Assembly: GCF_003001675.1 (NCBI RefSeq)
Contig: NZ_PVYW01000005.1
Span: forward strand, 248,001 to 312,000
Direction of reading: 5' to 3'
Origin: Cohnella sp. SGD-V74
GTDB lineage: Bacteria > Bacillota > Bacilli > Paenibacillales > Paenibacillaceae
DNA length: 64,000 bases
The position numbers and the translations under genes were made by a program. The notes below the pieces were generated by a model, which did not search any database, was not told where the DNA came from, and saw only the letters and a program-made list of their open reading frames with translations. This document shows, in pieces, positions 8,797-18,374 of the stretch; positions within the stretch are counted from its first letter, which is position 1, and every line of letters starts with the position of its first letter.

Positions 8797-9714
8797 ATGT
8801 TCAAGAAGTTGCGAGAGCCAATGAAAATTTCCAGAGGGTACTTTTACGCGCTGCATCTGATGCTGCTGGCCGCTCTCGCGGGATCGATCTACTTTTTGTT
8901 CAGCCTCAGGCTCGACTTTCCGGGCCTCTTTCTGCCGGATGAGAAAATCATGACGATCGCCCATCGCGGCTCCTCCGGCTATGCGCCCGAAAGCACGCTC
9001 GCTTCCTATCGGCTGGGCGTCAAGATGAAGGCCGATTACATCGAGATCGACGTTCAGATGACGGCGGATGGGGAATTGATCGCGATGCACGACAAGACGG
9101 TCGACCGCACGACGAACGGCACGGGCCGGGTGAAGAGCATGACGCTGGCGCAGATCAAGACGCTCGACGCGGGCTCGTGGTTCAACGAGAAGCATCCGAT
9201 CTATGCCAGGGACGACTATGCGAATGAGAAGGTTCCGACGCTTCGCGAAATTTTCGAGGCGTTCGGCAAGGACACCCGGTACATGCTGGAGACCAAAGAT
9301 CCGGAAGATTACCCCGGCATGGAAGAGAAAATGTGGGCGCTCGTCGAGGAGTTCGATTTGCGCAAACATGTGGCGGTCCAATCGTTCAGCGAGATCAGCC
9401 TGAAGAAGATCCGAGAGTGGGACAAGGACGTGCCGTTATTCCAGCTGCTCTGGTACAATCGGCCCGCGCGGATCTCCGAACGGACACTGACCGAGATCGG
9501 GGCTTACGCGAACGGTATCGGAGCGAATTATTTGAGAATCGACGAGAGTTACGTGGATAAAGTCAAAGAGGCGGGGTTGCTCATCTACCCGTATACGGTC
9601 AACTATCAAGTCAATATGGAGAACGCGGTAAAATGGGGAGTCGACGGCGTCCATACGGACTTTCCCGACCGTTTGCTCGAAGTGATCGAAGAGTTGGACG
9701 ACCCGGAGGCCTGA
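8797..9714 (+). CDS. Membrane-anchored glycerophosphodiester phosphodiesterase
   Basis: 305 residues. A single hydrophobic segment (about 15-37) anchors or exports the protein, followed by a TIM-barrel GDPD domain. Active-site motifs are AHRGSSGYAPEST (catalytic His, Glu), IEIDVQMTADGELIAMHD (metal and second His) and LETKD. The enzyme hydrolyses glycerophosphodiesters to glycerol-3-phosphate and an alcohol outside the membrane, salvaging phosphate or turning over lipoteichoic acid. GGGAGG precedes the ATG. Confidence 0.93.
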   Translation: MFKKLREPMKISRGYFYALHLMLLAALAGSIYFLFSLRLDFPGLFLPDEKIMTIAHRGSSGYAPESTLASYRLGVKMKADYIEIDVQMTADGELIAMHDKTVDRTTNGTGRVKSMTLAQIKTLDAGSWFNEKHPIYARDDYANEKVPTLREIFEAFGKDTRYMLETKDPEDYPGMEEKMWALVEEFDLRKHVAVQSFSEISLKKIREWDKDVPLFQLLWYNRPARISERTLTEIGAYANGIGANYLRIDESYVDKVKEAGLLIYPYTVNYQVNMENAVKWGVDGVHTDFPDRLLEVIEELDDPEA

Positions 9715-9731
9715 CGAGGAGGGCGGAACGA

Positions 9732-10484
9732 ATGAGCATGCAGGAAGACGGCCGCGCGGCGGTCATAACGGGAGCGGGCTCCGGCATCGGCCGGGCAATC
9801 GCGCTCGGTTACGCGCGCATCGGCGTCCGCGCGGCGCTGATCGACCGCAATGAAGCGGCGCTGGGCGAGACGGCGGCGCTTGTCCGCGAAGCCGGCGGTT
9901 TCTCCAAGGAGTACGTACTCGATCTGAGCGATGGGGGAGCCATTCCCCCGACGATCGAACGAATCGCCGCCGACTTCGGACGGATCGATATTCTCGTTAA
10001 CAACGCGGGGCTGGGCATCGGCAAATCGCCGTACGATCTGGAGCTCGATGAGTGGGATTACGTGCTGAACACGAATTTGCGCGGAACGTTCCTCTGCTCG
10101 CGCGAATGCGCGAAGAGCATGAGGGCTGGCGGCGGAGGCGCGATCGTGAACATTGCTTCGACCCGCGCCTTCATGTCCGAGCCCCATTCGGAGGCGTATG
10201 CGGCTTCCAAGGGAGGCATCTTGTCGCTGACCCACGCGCTGGCCGCTTCGCTAGGCCCGGACAAGATCACGGTTAACGCGATCAGCCCGGGATGGATCGA
10301 AACCGGCGATTACGGCAAGCTGACAGAGGCCGACCACGCCCAGCATCTATCCGGAAGGGTCGGCCGGCCGGAGGATATCGTGCGGGCCTGCCTGTATTTG
10401 ACCGACCTCGGCAACGATTTCGTTACCGGAACGAATATGACGATCGACGGCGGCATGACGAGGAAAATGATTTACGTCGAATGA
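9732..10484 (+). CDS. SDR-family oxidoreductase
   Basis: A 250-residue classical short-chain dehydrogenase/reductase. It has the cofactor loop TGAGSGIGRA (about 13-22), the NNAG motif, catalytic Ser in NIASTRAF and the YAASK motif (Tyr/Lys). The closing region GTNMTIDGGMTRKM is typical of the family. The start at 9732 follows AGGAGG. It sits 17 bases after the phosphodiesterase and is probably co-transcribed. NAD(P) specificity and substrate are not predictable. Confidence 0.93.
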   Translation: MSMQEDGRAAVITGAGSGIGRAIALGYARIGVRAALIDRNEAALGETAALVREAGGFSKEYVLDLSDGGAIPPTIERIAADFGRIDILVNNAGLGIGKSPYDLELDEWDYVLNTNLRGTFLCSRECAKSMRAGGGGAIVNIASTRAFMSEPHSEAYAASKGGILSLTHALAASLGPDKITVNAISPGWIETGDYGKLTEADHAQHLSGRVGRPEDIVRACLYLTDLGNDFVTGTNMTIDGGMTRKMIYVE

Positions 10485-10506
10485 TCGCGGCAAGGAGGAA
10501 TGGCGG

Positions 10507-10794
10507 ATGGCCAAAGGGAAAAAGCGGCACGCGGGGCACCAGGCTTCAAGAGCCCATGGAGCTCCCCAAGAGCAGGGCGGCGAGAAGCCGGTGACGCTGA
10601 AGGACATGCTCGGGGCGGATACGCTGGCCAAGCTGAAGCAGCAGGCGGAGACGCTTAAGCAGGAGGAAGCGAAGCTTAAGGAAGCGAAGCGTCAAGAAGC
10701 CGAAGCGGCCAAGGAGGCCGAGCGGAAGAGGCGCGAGCAGGATTTCGAATATTTGCTGAACGAGTCCTCGCTCGATTGGAAGAAATATAAGTAG
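10507..10794 (+). CDS. yqkE: YqkE-family (DUF3886) protein
   Basis: 95 residues, basic and Lys/Glu-rich. The core TLKDMLGADTLAKLKQQAE and the C-terminal FEYLLNESSLDWKKYK match the small Bacillales family represented by YqkE. The middle (about 45-75) is a highly charged helix likely to form a coiled coil. Function is unknown. AAGGAGG precedes the ATG by 9 bases. It is closely spaced after the SDR gene. Confidence 0.8.
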   Translation: MAKGKKRHAGHQASRAHGAPQEQGGEKPVTLKDMLGADTLAKLKQQAETLKQEEAKLKEAKRQEAEAAKEAERKRREQDFEYLLNESSLDWKKYK

Positions 10795-10804
10795 CATACA
10801 CGCC

Positions 10805-10999
10805 CTAGGGGCGGTCCTTGGCTTTCAGGGGCTTCGGCTCGAAGCTCATGCACGGCTTGCCCGAGGAATACAGCACCGTGAGGCTGGGCATCGCAGGAGA
10901 TTTGAAGCCGAACGACCGGCAGCCTCTCGGGAAGTTCGGATCCCATGTAATATAGTAGTGACGGCATTTCGTACAGTCGACGCGACGGGGTTCGGACAA
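10805..10999 (-). CDS. Small Cys-containing conserved protein (often labelled uracil-DNA glycosylase-like)
   Basis: 64 residues. The pattern RRVDCTKCRHYYITWDP followed by PRGCRSFGFKS and GKPCMSFEPK is a conserved Bacillales family of about 60 residues. Its four cysteines could bind a metal. The name uracil-DNA glycosylase found in databases is unsupported by the length. I chose the TTG at 10999 because GGAGGGA sits just upstream; the longer version from 11053 has no such site. It is divergent from the VanX-like gene. Confidence 0.65.
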   Translation of the reverse strand: MSEPRRVDCTKCRHYYITWDPNFPRGCRSFGFKSPAMPSLTVLYSSGKPCMSFEPKPLKAKDRP

Positions 11000-11076
11000 C
11001 GGACTCCCTCCGTTTCTCTGGTCTACTACGATTATAACTGCGAGAACGGCCATCGGTCGAGAGAGGAGGAGGAGCT

Positions 11077-11979
11077 ATGCCGATTCGCATACGAAGACGA
11101 GCCGGGTGGATGGCGGCGCTTGGTCTGGCGCTGCTTCTGGCCGCCTGCGGGAGCGCGGGCTCCGGCGGGGGAAGCGCTTCGTCGGCTTCGCAAGCATTGG
11201 GCGGGCAAGGGGAAACGGCTCCTTCTGCCGGTATCCCGGGCGCTCAGGAGGGGGATGCGGAGTCAGCTCCTTCTGCCGGTATCCCGGGGGCTCAGGGAGA
11301 GGATGCGGACGATGGAGCGGGACAAGGTATTCCTTCTTCAGATCCGGTATCCGTTGAGAGACGAGGGGAATTGCCCAAAGGATTCGTCTATCTGGACGAG
11401 CTGATTCCGGACGCCCTGTTCGAGATTCGGTACGCATCGGATTACAACTTCGTCGGAGCGGTCATCGACGGCTACAAAGCGCCGCTCGCGATAATGACCG
11501 AAGAGGCGGCGCAAGCGCTGAAAAAGGTGAACGAAGAGCTGAAGCAGTCCGGATACGTGCTGCTCGTCTACGACGCCTACCGGCCAACGAAGGCGGTGGA
11601 CCATTTTAAGCGCTGGGCGCAAGATATGTCGGATACATCGATGAAAGACGCGTTCTATCCGAACGTCGACAAGTCGCAAGTGTTCAAGCTCGGATACGTA
11701 GCTTCGAAATCGGGCCATTCCCGGGGTAGCACCGTCGACTTGACGATCGCGGACGCGGCGACCGGAATTCCGGCGGACATGGGCAGTCCTTATGATTTTT
11801 TCGGGGATGTGTCCGGCCACGGAACGAAGGAGATCACGCCCGAGCAGACCGCCAATCGCGAGCTTCTGAAGAACGCTATGGTGAAGCACGGCTTTAAACC
11901 GTATAATAAAGAGTGGTGGCACTATACGCTGAAGGACGAACCGCACCCCAAGAAGTATTTCGATTTTGACGTCGAATAA
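11077..11979 (+). CDS. VanX-like D-Ala-D-Ala dipeptidase lipoprotein (M15D)
   Basis: 300 residues. A lipobox (LLAACGS, Cys near 24) marks a lipoprotein, followed by a Ser/Gly-rich linker and an M15 peptidase domain (about 95-300). Zinc and catalytic motifs are [12 protein letters not shown] (His and Asp ligands) and EWWHYT (Glu and His). Such enzymes cleave D-Ala-D-Ala dipeptide; on the cell surface this protein may recycle wall peptides rather than confer glycopeptide resistance. The linker contains a 48-bp tandem duplication ([10 protein letters not shown] twice, 11218 and 11266). AGGAGG lies before the ATG. Confidence 0.9.
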   Translation: MPIRIRRRAGWMAALGLALLLAACGSAGSGGGSASSASQALGGQGETAPSAGIPGAQEGDAESAPSAGIPGAQGEDADDGAGQGIPSSDPVSVERRGELPKGFVYLDELIPDALFEIRYASDYNFVGAVIDGYKAPLAIMTEEAAQALKKVNEELKQSGYVLLVYDAYRPTKAVDHFKRWAQDMSDTSMKDAFYPNVDKSQVFKLGYVASKSGHSRGSTVDLTIADAATGIPADMGSPYDFFGDVSGHGTKEITPEQTANRELLKNAMVKHGFKPYNKEWWHYTLKDEPHPKKYFDFDVE

Positions 11980-12051
11980 CATTGTGGGCGGGTTTATCCT
12001 TCTGCTGCGCGGGAATTCTAATTCTAGTTCTAGACGATCGGGAGGCGTGAT

Positions 12052-12570
12052 ATGTCCATTTTTACAAGCGTTGAACGGGCGGAACCGGAAGACACGACAG
12101 AAATTATGCGCTTGCTGGTGAATACGGCGGAGTGGCTGCTGAGAAAAGGCTCCACCCAATGGAACGCCCTGCTGCGGGGAGAGGACTCCCACAATACGCC
12201 CGAGGCGGTTAACCGCGGGGAAGTGTACATTTTCAGAAACGACAGCGATATCGCGGGAATGGTCATTCTGATGGAGGAGCCCAATGCGTGGGATCGCCAT
12301 CTGTGGGGCCAGAAGGCTGGCGACGGGTCGGCTATCTATTTGCACCGTTTGGCCGTCAACCGCAAATACGCGGGACGGGACGTCGGCAGACAGATTATGC
12401 TATGGGCCGAGAAGGCCGTTCCGGAACAGTTACATAAGAGGATCATCCGACTGGACTGCCTGGCTGCCATTCCGGCGCTTAACGATTTTTATCGCAATTT
12501 GAACTACGAGTTCGTGGGAGAAGGCGTCAACTCCGCGGGAACCTACAGCAAGTACGAGAAAAGAGTATAA
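12052..12570 (+). CDS. GNAT-family N-acetyltransferase
   Basis: 172 residues with a GNAT fold. The acetyl-CoA loop region is YLHRLAVNRKYAGRDVGRQI (about 97-116), and the C-terminus FYRNLNYEFVGEGVNSAGTYS is the usual beta6-beta7 tail. It transfers an acetyl group to an unknown amine. GGGAGG precedes the ATG. A terminator follows at 12582. Confidence 0.9.
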   Translation: MSIFTSVERAEPEDTTEIMRLLVNTAEWLLRKGSTQWNALLRGEDSHNTPEAVNRGEVYIFRNDSDIAGMVILMEEPNAWDRHLWGQKAGDGSAIYLHRLAVNRKYAGRDVGRQIMLWAEKAVPEQLHKRIIRLDCLAAIPALNDFYRNLNYEFVGEGVNSAGTYSKYEKRV

Positions 12571-12581
12571 GAAACGGACAC

Positions 12582-12623
12582 TCCCGACCGCGGCAGGATT
12601 AAATGCGGCCGGGACGTTTTTTT
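12582..12623 (+). terminator. Terminator between GNAT and Lhr genes
   Basis: CCCG and CCGC arms pair with GCGG and CGGG across a short loop, followed by seven T residues. The lhr ribosome site starts directly after the T run. Confidence 0.75.
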
Positions 12624-12639
12624 AAGGAGGGCGTGGCGG

Positions 12640-15600
12640 TTGGCGGGCATTAAGGCGAAAATTCCGTTTCATCCTTTGCTTTCCGGCTGGTTCTCGGATG
12701 CGTTCGGAGAGCCGACCGACGTGCAGAAGCATGCATGGCAGGCTATCGTGGAAGGCCGGCACACGCTGATCGCGGCGCCGACCGGCTCGGGCAAGACGCT
12801 GGCCGCGCTGCTGCCTTGTCTCGACCGGGTCGTGCGCGACAAGTCGCAATCGTCCCGGAAGGAACCTGCGGCATCAGGCGTCCGTATTTTATATATTACG
12901 CCGCTTAAAGCGCTCAACAACGACATCCATCACCATGCGCTCGGATTCGTTGAACAGCTTCAGGCGCGGGCTGAAGCGAGCGGGACGGAGTGGCCCGGCA
13001 TTCGCAGCGAAGTGCGCACCGGCGATACGAGCGCAAGCAAGCGCGCCGCCATTCTAAGAAGACCGCCGGAATTGCTCGTAACGACGCCCGAATCTCTCTA
13101 CCTGATGCTGACGTCCGACAAGGGGAGGTCGATTCTGGCGACGGTCGAGCAGGTCATCGTCGACGAGATCCACGACGTCGCGGCGGACAAGCGGGGCGCT
13201 CATCTCTCGCTGTCGCTGGAACGGCTGGAACGGCTTCGCGGCCGACCGATACAGCGTATCGGAGTGTCCGCGACCCAGAATCCGCTGGAGCGGGTTGCGA
13301 GATTTCTGGGCGGTTGGGAGCAAGCTTTGCCGAATGAAGCTTATGCATCCGATGGGGCAGGCATTCTGAATGGCAACCGAGCCGAGGGTCAAGCACAGGA
13401 TGGACTAGACGCTGAAACCGGGAGAGGAGCGACTGGCGAAACTGTCAGCCAAATCGGGGGGGAGGCGTCTGGCGGAACTGTCAGCCAGACCGGAATTCAA
13501 GCCGCGGGACAAGCTCTTGAAGCCGCTGCGCGAGAAGGGGAGATGAGGCCCCGTCCGGTGGCGATCGTGGAGAGCCGGATGAGCAAGCGAATGAGCGTGT
13601 CGATTACGATGCCCGATCAGAGCTTGCCGGCAGCGACCCGGGAGGCGGTCTGGCAGCCGCTGCTCGAACGCATCATGAAAGCGATGGAGGGCAGCCGTTC
13701 GGTACTGCTGTTCGTCAACAGCCGAAGGCTGTGCGAGCGGTTGTGCTTGCGGCTTAACGATTTCGTAGGCTTCGAGATGGCCCGTTCCCACCACGGCAGC
13801 ATATCGCGGGAGCGAAGGCTTGAAGTCGAGTCGATGCTCAAGGAGGGGAGCTTGCGCTGCATCGTGGCGACTTCTTCCCTGGAGCTCGGCATCGACGTCG
13901 GCCATATCGATCTGGTCATTCAGATCGATTCTCCGCTGGAGGCTTCCAGCGGCATTCAGCGTATCGGCCGGGCCGGACATGCCGTCGGAGAGGCGAGCCG
14001 CGGCCTGCTGCTGGCGAGGCAGAAGTCGGTGCTGCCGGAGCTGGCCGTGCTCGGCAGGCTGATCGCCCGCCGCGAGATTGAAGAGATCCGCATTCCCGAA
14101 GCGCCGCTCGACGTGCTCACTCAGCACATCGTCGCGATGGTTGCGGTCGAAGATTGGGAGCTTGGCGACCTGCTCGATGTCATTCGGCGCAGCGACAGCT
14201 ACAGGGATTATCCGCGGCATCGGCTGGAGAGCGCGCTTCAGGTGCTGTCGGGCTATTATCCGTTCGCGAGGCCGCTGCTCGATTGGGAGCGCGCTTCGAA
14301 CCGGCTGAGGAAGAGAAGCAATACGGCTATGGCGGCGATTACCGGAGTCGGCACGATTCCGCAGAGCGGCAATTATCCGGTGCACCATCTCGACAGCCGG
14401 GCCCATCTCGGAGAACTCGACGAGGAGTTCATCCAGGAGAGCCAGATCGGCGACGTTTTTCAGCTTGGGACGAGCTCCTGGATGATCCGGGAAATTCGCA
14501 ACGACCGCGTGTATGTCGCCGAAGCCGGCAACCGGTTCAGCGAAATCCCGTTCTGGCGCAACGAAGCGGGCAGCCGTCCCTACGAGCTTGGCTTGAAGGT
14601 CGGCGTCTTCATTCGCGAGCTGGCGGATTTGCTGGAGCTGCGGGACGAGGCAGATCTGCAGGATCAGGCGATCGAGGACACAGCCTGCGAATGGCTTCGC
14701 GAGCATTACGGGATGGATCGCACCTCAGCCGAGCAGCTCATTGATCTCCTTCGCTCGCAGCATCGCTTCTGCTCGCTGCCGACCGACCGGCAGATCGTGA
14801 TCGAGCATTACCGCGACGTCATGAACCAGACGCATGTCATCGTGCACAGTCTGTTCGGAAGGACGGTCAACCGCGCTTGGCTGCTGGCGATCAAGAGGCA
14901 GTTCGAGCAGCTTCTGCCCTATCGCCTGTACGGCAATGCGAAGGACAACGGCATCGAATTCGTGCTGCCCGAATGGGATTCCTCCTGGCTGCAAGCGATT
15001 CGTCAAGTGACCCCGGGCAACGTCGAACTGCTGCTGACAGAAGCCGTAACCGGTTCTCCTTTGCTCGGCAGCGCGTTCCGCAAAATCGCAGAAAACAGTC
15101 TGCTGCTATCGCGCAGCTTCACCCGTACGCCGCTGTGGCAGAAACGGCTGCGCAGCGAAGAGCTGCTGAGGAGTTCTCTTCCTTACGCCGAGAGCTTTCC
15201 GTACTTGCGCGAGGCGATGTCCGAGTGTCTGAACGAACATCTGCGCATCGATCAGCTGAGGGAGCTGCTGGAGAAGCTTGTATCGGGAGAGATTGGAATC
15301 GTCGTGAAGGAGACCGCTTATCCATCTCCGCTCGCGGCCCAGTTCATCGCCGATTACGTATCGATGCAAGTGTACGAAGGGGACGGACTCGACGAGTCGA
15401 CCCGTCTGCGGCTTCTGAGCATCAGCAAAGAGATGGCGTCGCAAATTTTCGACGAGAGCGTTATCGGTCAAGCGGTCAGCCCCGAGGTCATCGAAGCCGA
15501 GAAAAGCAGGCTGAGCGATCCGGATCAGGCGCCGACGGACGCTGCGGGTCTGGCGGCTCTGCTCAAGCTCAGGGGGGACCTGACCTCCAAGGAGATCGTA

Positions 15601-17268
15601 CGGTTGGCGGGAGAAGAAGGCTTGAGCTGGCTGGGTCAATTGCAGGAGCAACGAAAGGTGTCGGCGATCGACCTGTCCGGGGATGGGGAATACCGCTGGA
15701 TCGCCGCGGACGAGGCAGATACGTACGAGGCTTTTCCGGAGACGCCGGAATCGGTTCTGTTCGTGCTGGGAAGATACGCCGATCATGTCATCTCCTTCAC
15801 GGAAGCGGAATTGTGCGATCGTTATCCTTCTCTCTCGCTTCCGAAAGCCAGGGAAGCGGTCGAGGCGCTGCTGGGCAATGGATTAATAGAACGAGCGCCC
15901 CACGCCGCCAGCGAGGAAGAACGGCTGTGGACGAGCTCGAAGGTCGCCTCCCGGCTCGTCCGGCTCTCGATTCGCAACGCCCGCAGCAAAGCCGAGCCGA
16001 TCGAGCCGGCGAAATGGTGCGGGCAGATCGCGCTGCGCCAATATGCTTGGCAAGGAACGCAGCTGCAGGGAAGCGAAGGGCTGCTTGCGGTGCTGGGGCG
16101 GCTGCAAGGGCTGTTTCTTCCCCTTTCGCATTGGGAGACGATCGTGCTTCCGATTCGCGTAGCCTCTTATCGCAAAGAGTACCTTGATCTGTTATGCGCT
16201 TCGGGAGATGTGATCTGGATCGGGCGCAAGGATGAGGGCGACAAGGAAGGGAAGGTGGCGTTTTTCCTCGCCGAGTCGAAGCCTCTCTACTCCGCGTTTC
16301 TTGAGGAGGCGGCCGCCAAGCCGTCCAAGCATCCCGAGCTGCTGCGCCGCATCGAACAGGGGGGCGCGAGCTTCCTTACAAGGCTCAGCCGGGAGGAGGG
16401 CAAGGCTCCTTCGGAGCTGCTGCCCGATCTGGTCGATTTGGCGTGGGAAGGACGCGTGTCCAACGATCAGTTCGCTCCGCTGCGGCTGCAGATCGGGACG
16501 GTCAAGCCGAAGCAATGGGAGAGAGCGGGATCGGGTCAAGGGCGGTGGTACGCGACAAGCTCGTTGATCGGCAATGAAGAGGACCGAACTTCTTCCGCCG
16601 TCAGCCCGGAGGTTCAGGGCAAACCCGCCGAACAGGAACAATCGCCCGTGCTCGTATGGGCGCACCATCTCCTGAACGTCTACGGACTGATTAACAAGGA
16701 GTTGGTGGCGAAAACGGCTCCATACTCGTGGGACCTGTTTTATCCGACGCTTAAGAGATTGGAGGAATGGGGGGCGCTGACGCGGGGCTCGTTCGTCAAA
16801 GGCGCTTCCACGCTGCAGTTCACGACGCGCGAACTGAGCGATTCCATTCGTCAGCCGCTGCCGGACTCCGCCGAGCCCGGGCTGTCGGTATTGTCGTCGG
16901 CGGACCCCGCGAATCCGTTCGGTCTGCTCATGGATTGGCCGGGCGAGGGGAACGGAGCGAGCTATTCGCGCAAGCCGGGCAACTTCCTCGTCATGCAGGG
17001 GGACCGTTGGCTGTTCTGGATCGAAAACAACGGGAAGAGAGCGTTCGAGGCACCACGTGACGGAGAGTTGCCGGGAGAGATGGATGTCGAGAGGAAGGCG
17101 GCTCTGCTGCTGTATGCTTTCCAGGCGGTCATCCGCAGCCGCAAGTTGGTGAAGATCAAAGTAGACAGTTGGGCCGGCCGGCCGATTCTGGAGACGGAGA
17201 TCGGACAACGCCTTGCCGCTTTAGGGGGAGAGCGGGACATGCGTTCGCTCGTGTTCTGGTCGCAATAG
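12640..17268 (+). CDS. lhr: Lhr-family ATP-dependent DEAD/DEAH helicase (large)
   Basis: 1542 residues, the length of full Lhr proteins. Motifs: TGSGKT (48-53), TPLKALNNDIH (Ia), VTTPESLYLML, DEIH (175-178), SATQNP (210-214) and QRIGRAGH (about 440). The long C-terminal part matches the extended Lhr-CTD region. Lhr is a 3'-5' DNA helicase linked to repair. Residues 236-302, between motif III and the second RecA domain, form a Gly/Ala/Glu-rich insert with a repeated TVSQ-GGEASG-like unit. Starts at TTG behind AAGGAGG. Full-length Lhr is common in Actinobacteria and less usual in Bacillales. Confidence 0.92.
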   Translation: MAGIKAKIPFHPLLSGWFSDAFGEPTDVQKHAWQAIVEGRHTLIAAPTGSGKTLAALLPCLDRVVRDKSQSSRKEPAASGVRILYITPLKALNNDIHHHALGFVEQLQARAEASGTEWPGIRSEVRTGDTSASKRAAILRRPPELLVTTPESLYLMLTSDKGRSILATVEQVIVDEIHDVAADKRGAHLSLSLERLERLRGRPIQRIGVSATQNPLERVARFLGGWEQALPNEAYASDGAGILNGNRAEGQAQDGLDAETGRGATGETVSQIGGEASGGTVSQTGIQAAGQALEAAAREGEMRPRPVAIVESRMSKRMSVSITMPDQSLPAATREAVWQPLLERIMKAMEGSRSVLLFVNSRRLCERLCLRLNDFVGFEMARSHHGSISRERRLEVESMLKEGSLRCIVATSSLELGIDVGHIDLVIQIDSPLEASSGIQRIGRAGHAVGEASRGLLLARQKSVLPELAVLGRLIARREIEEIRIPEAPLDVLTQHIVAMVAVEDWELGDLLDVIRRSDSYRDYPRHRLESALQVLSGYYPFARPLLDWERASNRLRKRSNTAMAAITGVGTIPQSGNYPVHHLDSRAHLGELDEEFIQESQIGDVFQLGTSSWMIREIRNDRVYVAEAGNRFSEIPFWRNEAGSRPYELGLKVGVFIRELADLLELRDEADLQDQAIEDTACEWLREHYGMDRTSAEQLIDLLRSQHRFCSLPTDRQIVIEHYRDVMNQTHVIVHSLFGRTVNRAWLLAIKRQFEQLLPYRLYGNAKDNGIEFVLPEWDSSWLQAIRQVTPGNVELLLTEAVTGSPLLGSAFRKIAENSLLLSRSFTRTPLWQKRLRSEELLRSSLPYAESFPYLREAMSECLNEHLRIDQLRELLEKLVSGEIGIVVKETAYPSPLAAQFIADYVSMQVYEGDGLDESTRLRLLSISKEMASQIFDESVIGQAVSPEVIEAEKSRLSDPDQAPTDAAGLAALLKLRGDLTSKEIVRLAGEEGLSWLGQLQEQRKVSAIDLSGDGEYRWIAADEADTYEAFPETPESVLFVLGRYADHVISFTEAELCDRYPSLSLPKAREAVEALLGNGLIERAPHAASEEERLWTSSKVASRLVRLSIRNARSKAEPIEPAKWCGQIALRQYAWQGTQLQGSEGLLAVLGRLQGLFLPLSHWETIVLPIRVASYRKEYLDLLCASGDVIWIGRKDEGDKEGKVAFFLAESKPLYSAFLEEAAAKPSKHPELLRRIEQGGASFLTRLSREEGKAPSELLPDLVDLAWEGRVSNDQFAPLRLQIGTVKPKQWERAGSGQGRWYATSSLIGNEEDRTSSAVSPEVQGKPAEQEQSPVLVWAHHLLNVYGLINKELVAKTAPYSWDLFYPTLKRLEEWGALTRGSFVKGASTLQFTTRELSDSIRQPLPDSAEPGLSVLSSADPANPFGLLMDWPGEGNGASYSRKPGNFLVMQGDRWLFWIENNGKRAFEAPRDGELPGEMDVERKAALLLYAFQAVIRSRKLVKIKVDSWAGRPILETEIGQRLAALGGERDMRSLVFWSQ

Positions 17269-17287
17269 CGTTCAGGCGAGGGAGCGG

Positions 17288-17716
17288 TTGGGGGAAGCCA
17301 AGACGGCTCGCATCGTGTACAATAAAATGGAGCGTTCATCCAAATTCATGGGAGAGATGGCCTTGCTGAACGAAAGCGTGCTATGGGAAGGGAAGCCTTT
17401 CAACTTCGGTTTTCCCAGCTTTACGCATTATAAGATCACCGAGCGCAGAATTATCGTGGAGAAGGGGATCTTCACGAAGCGCCGCGAAGAAATCCAACTG
17501 TACCGCATCAGGGACATTACCTTAAAGCGCAACCTGCTCGAGAGAATGCTGAAAATCGGGGACATCACCGTCCTTTCCACGGACACGACCGCGCCGAGTT
17601 ATTTGCTGCGCAACGTACGGGACAGCGTCAGAGTATCCGATCTGTTGGGCCAGGCCGCAGAGAGCGCGCGCTTGAAATACAGGGCTCAAGAGCTCACCGA
17701 AATCCAAATCCAGTAA
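17288..17716 (+). CDS. Bacterial PH-domain (bPH2-like) protein
   Basis: About 142 residues. The core HYKITERRIIVEKGIFTKRREEIQLYRIRDI with later GDITVLSTD is the beta-rich YdbS/YdbT-type PH domain. It has no clear membrane segment, so it is probably cytosolic or peripheral. The start is uncertain: TTG 17288 has GAGG at good spacing and follows lhr by 19 bases, but ATG codons at 17327 and 17348 are possible and conserved sequence begins only near MALLNESVLWEG. A strong terminator follows. Confidence 0.75.
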   Translation: MGEAKTARIVYNKMERSSKFMGEMALLNESVLWEGKPFNFGFPSFTHYKITERRIIVEKGIFTKRREEIQLYRIRDITLKRNLLERMLKIGDITVLSTDTTAPSYLLRNVRDSVRVSDLLGQAAESARLKYRAQELTEIQIQ

Positions 17717-17724
17717 AAATGCAG

Positions 17725-17770
17725 GCGGCTGCCCATCTCATCGGAAGATGATCGGGGCAGCCGCTGTTTT
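17725..17770 (+). terminator. Terminator after the PH-domain gene
   Basis: A perfect 10-bp stem GCGGCTGCCC/GGGCAGCCGC encloses a smaller hairpin and is followed by TGTTTT. Confidence 0.85.
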
Positions 17771-17815
17771 ATGCACACTGGTTTGTCCGTTTCATGCTGC
17801 TATCGGCGCAATACG

Positions 17816-18345
17816 CGCCCGCACGGTACTAAGCCGGTGTTCGGCCCGAGGCAAGTGGGATAAGCACGCCGCACGGTACTAAAGCCGGCGTCCGGCACTG
17901 GGCAGGCGAGATAAGCGCGCCGCACGGTACTAAAGCCGGCGTCCGGCCCGGGGCAGGAGTGATAAGCGCGCCGCACGGTACTAAAGCCGGCGTCCGGCCC
18001 GGGGCAGGAGTGATAAGCGCGCCGCACGGTACTAAAGCCGGCGTCCGGCCCGAGGCAGGTAGGATAAGCACGCCGCACGGTACTAAAGTCGGCGTCCGGC
18101 CCGAGGCAAGTGGGATAAGCACGCCGCACGGTACTAAAGCCGGCGTCCGGCTCGAGGCAGGAGTGATAAGCGCGTCACACGGTACTAAAGCTGGCGTCCG
18201 GCCCAGGGCAGACGAGATAAGCGCGCCGCGCGGTACTAAAGCCGGCGTCCGGCCCGGGGCAGACGAGATAAGCGCGCCGCGCGGTACTAAAGCCAGCGTC
18301 CGGCTCGGGGCGAATGTGATAAGCGCGCTCCGCGGCACTAGCCGA
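17816..18345. repeat. 51-bp tandem repeat, 11 copies, between convergent genes
   Basis: The motif CGGTACTA recurs at 17824, 17874, 17925, 17976, 18027, 18078, 18129, 18180, 18231, 18282 and 18333 (last as CGGCACTA). Spacing is 51 bp throughout except the first step (50). Each unit contains a GCCGG-CGT-CCGGC hairpin and ends in a variable GC-rich segment. Because 51 is a multiple of three, long open frames run across it on both strands (17-residue repeats), but none has a ribosome site or resembles a protein. The array fills the gap between the PH-domain terminator and the end of the YdjM-like gene. Confidence 0.95.
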
Positions 18346-18374
18346 TGCCTCCAACGCCCCGCCTCCCGCAAGTT

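Noticed and set aside
11077..11979. Glycopeptide-resistance vanX gene
   Set aside because: It is a lipoprotein with no vanH, vanA or vanR/S neighbours; a wall-recycling dipeptidase is more likely. The VanW gene at 45382 is far away and unlinked.
17816..18345. Possible CRISPR array
   Set aside because: Units are contiguous with no unique spacers, and no cas genes are present.
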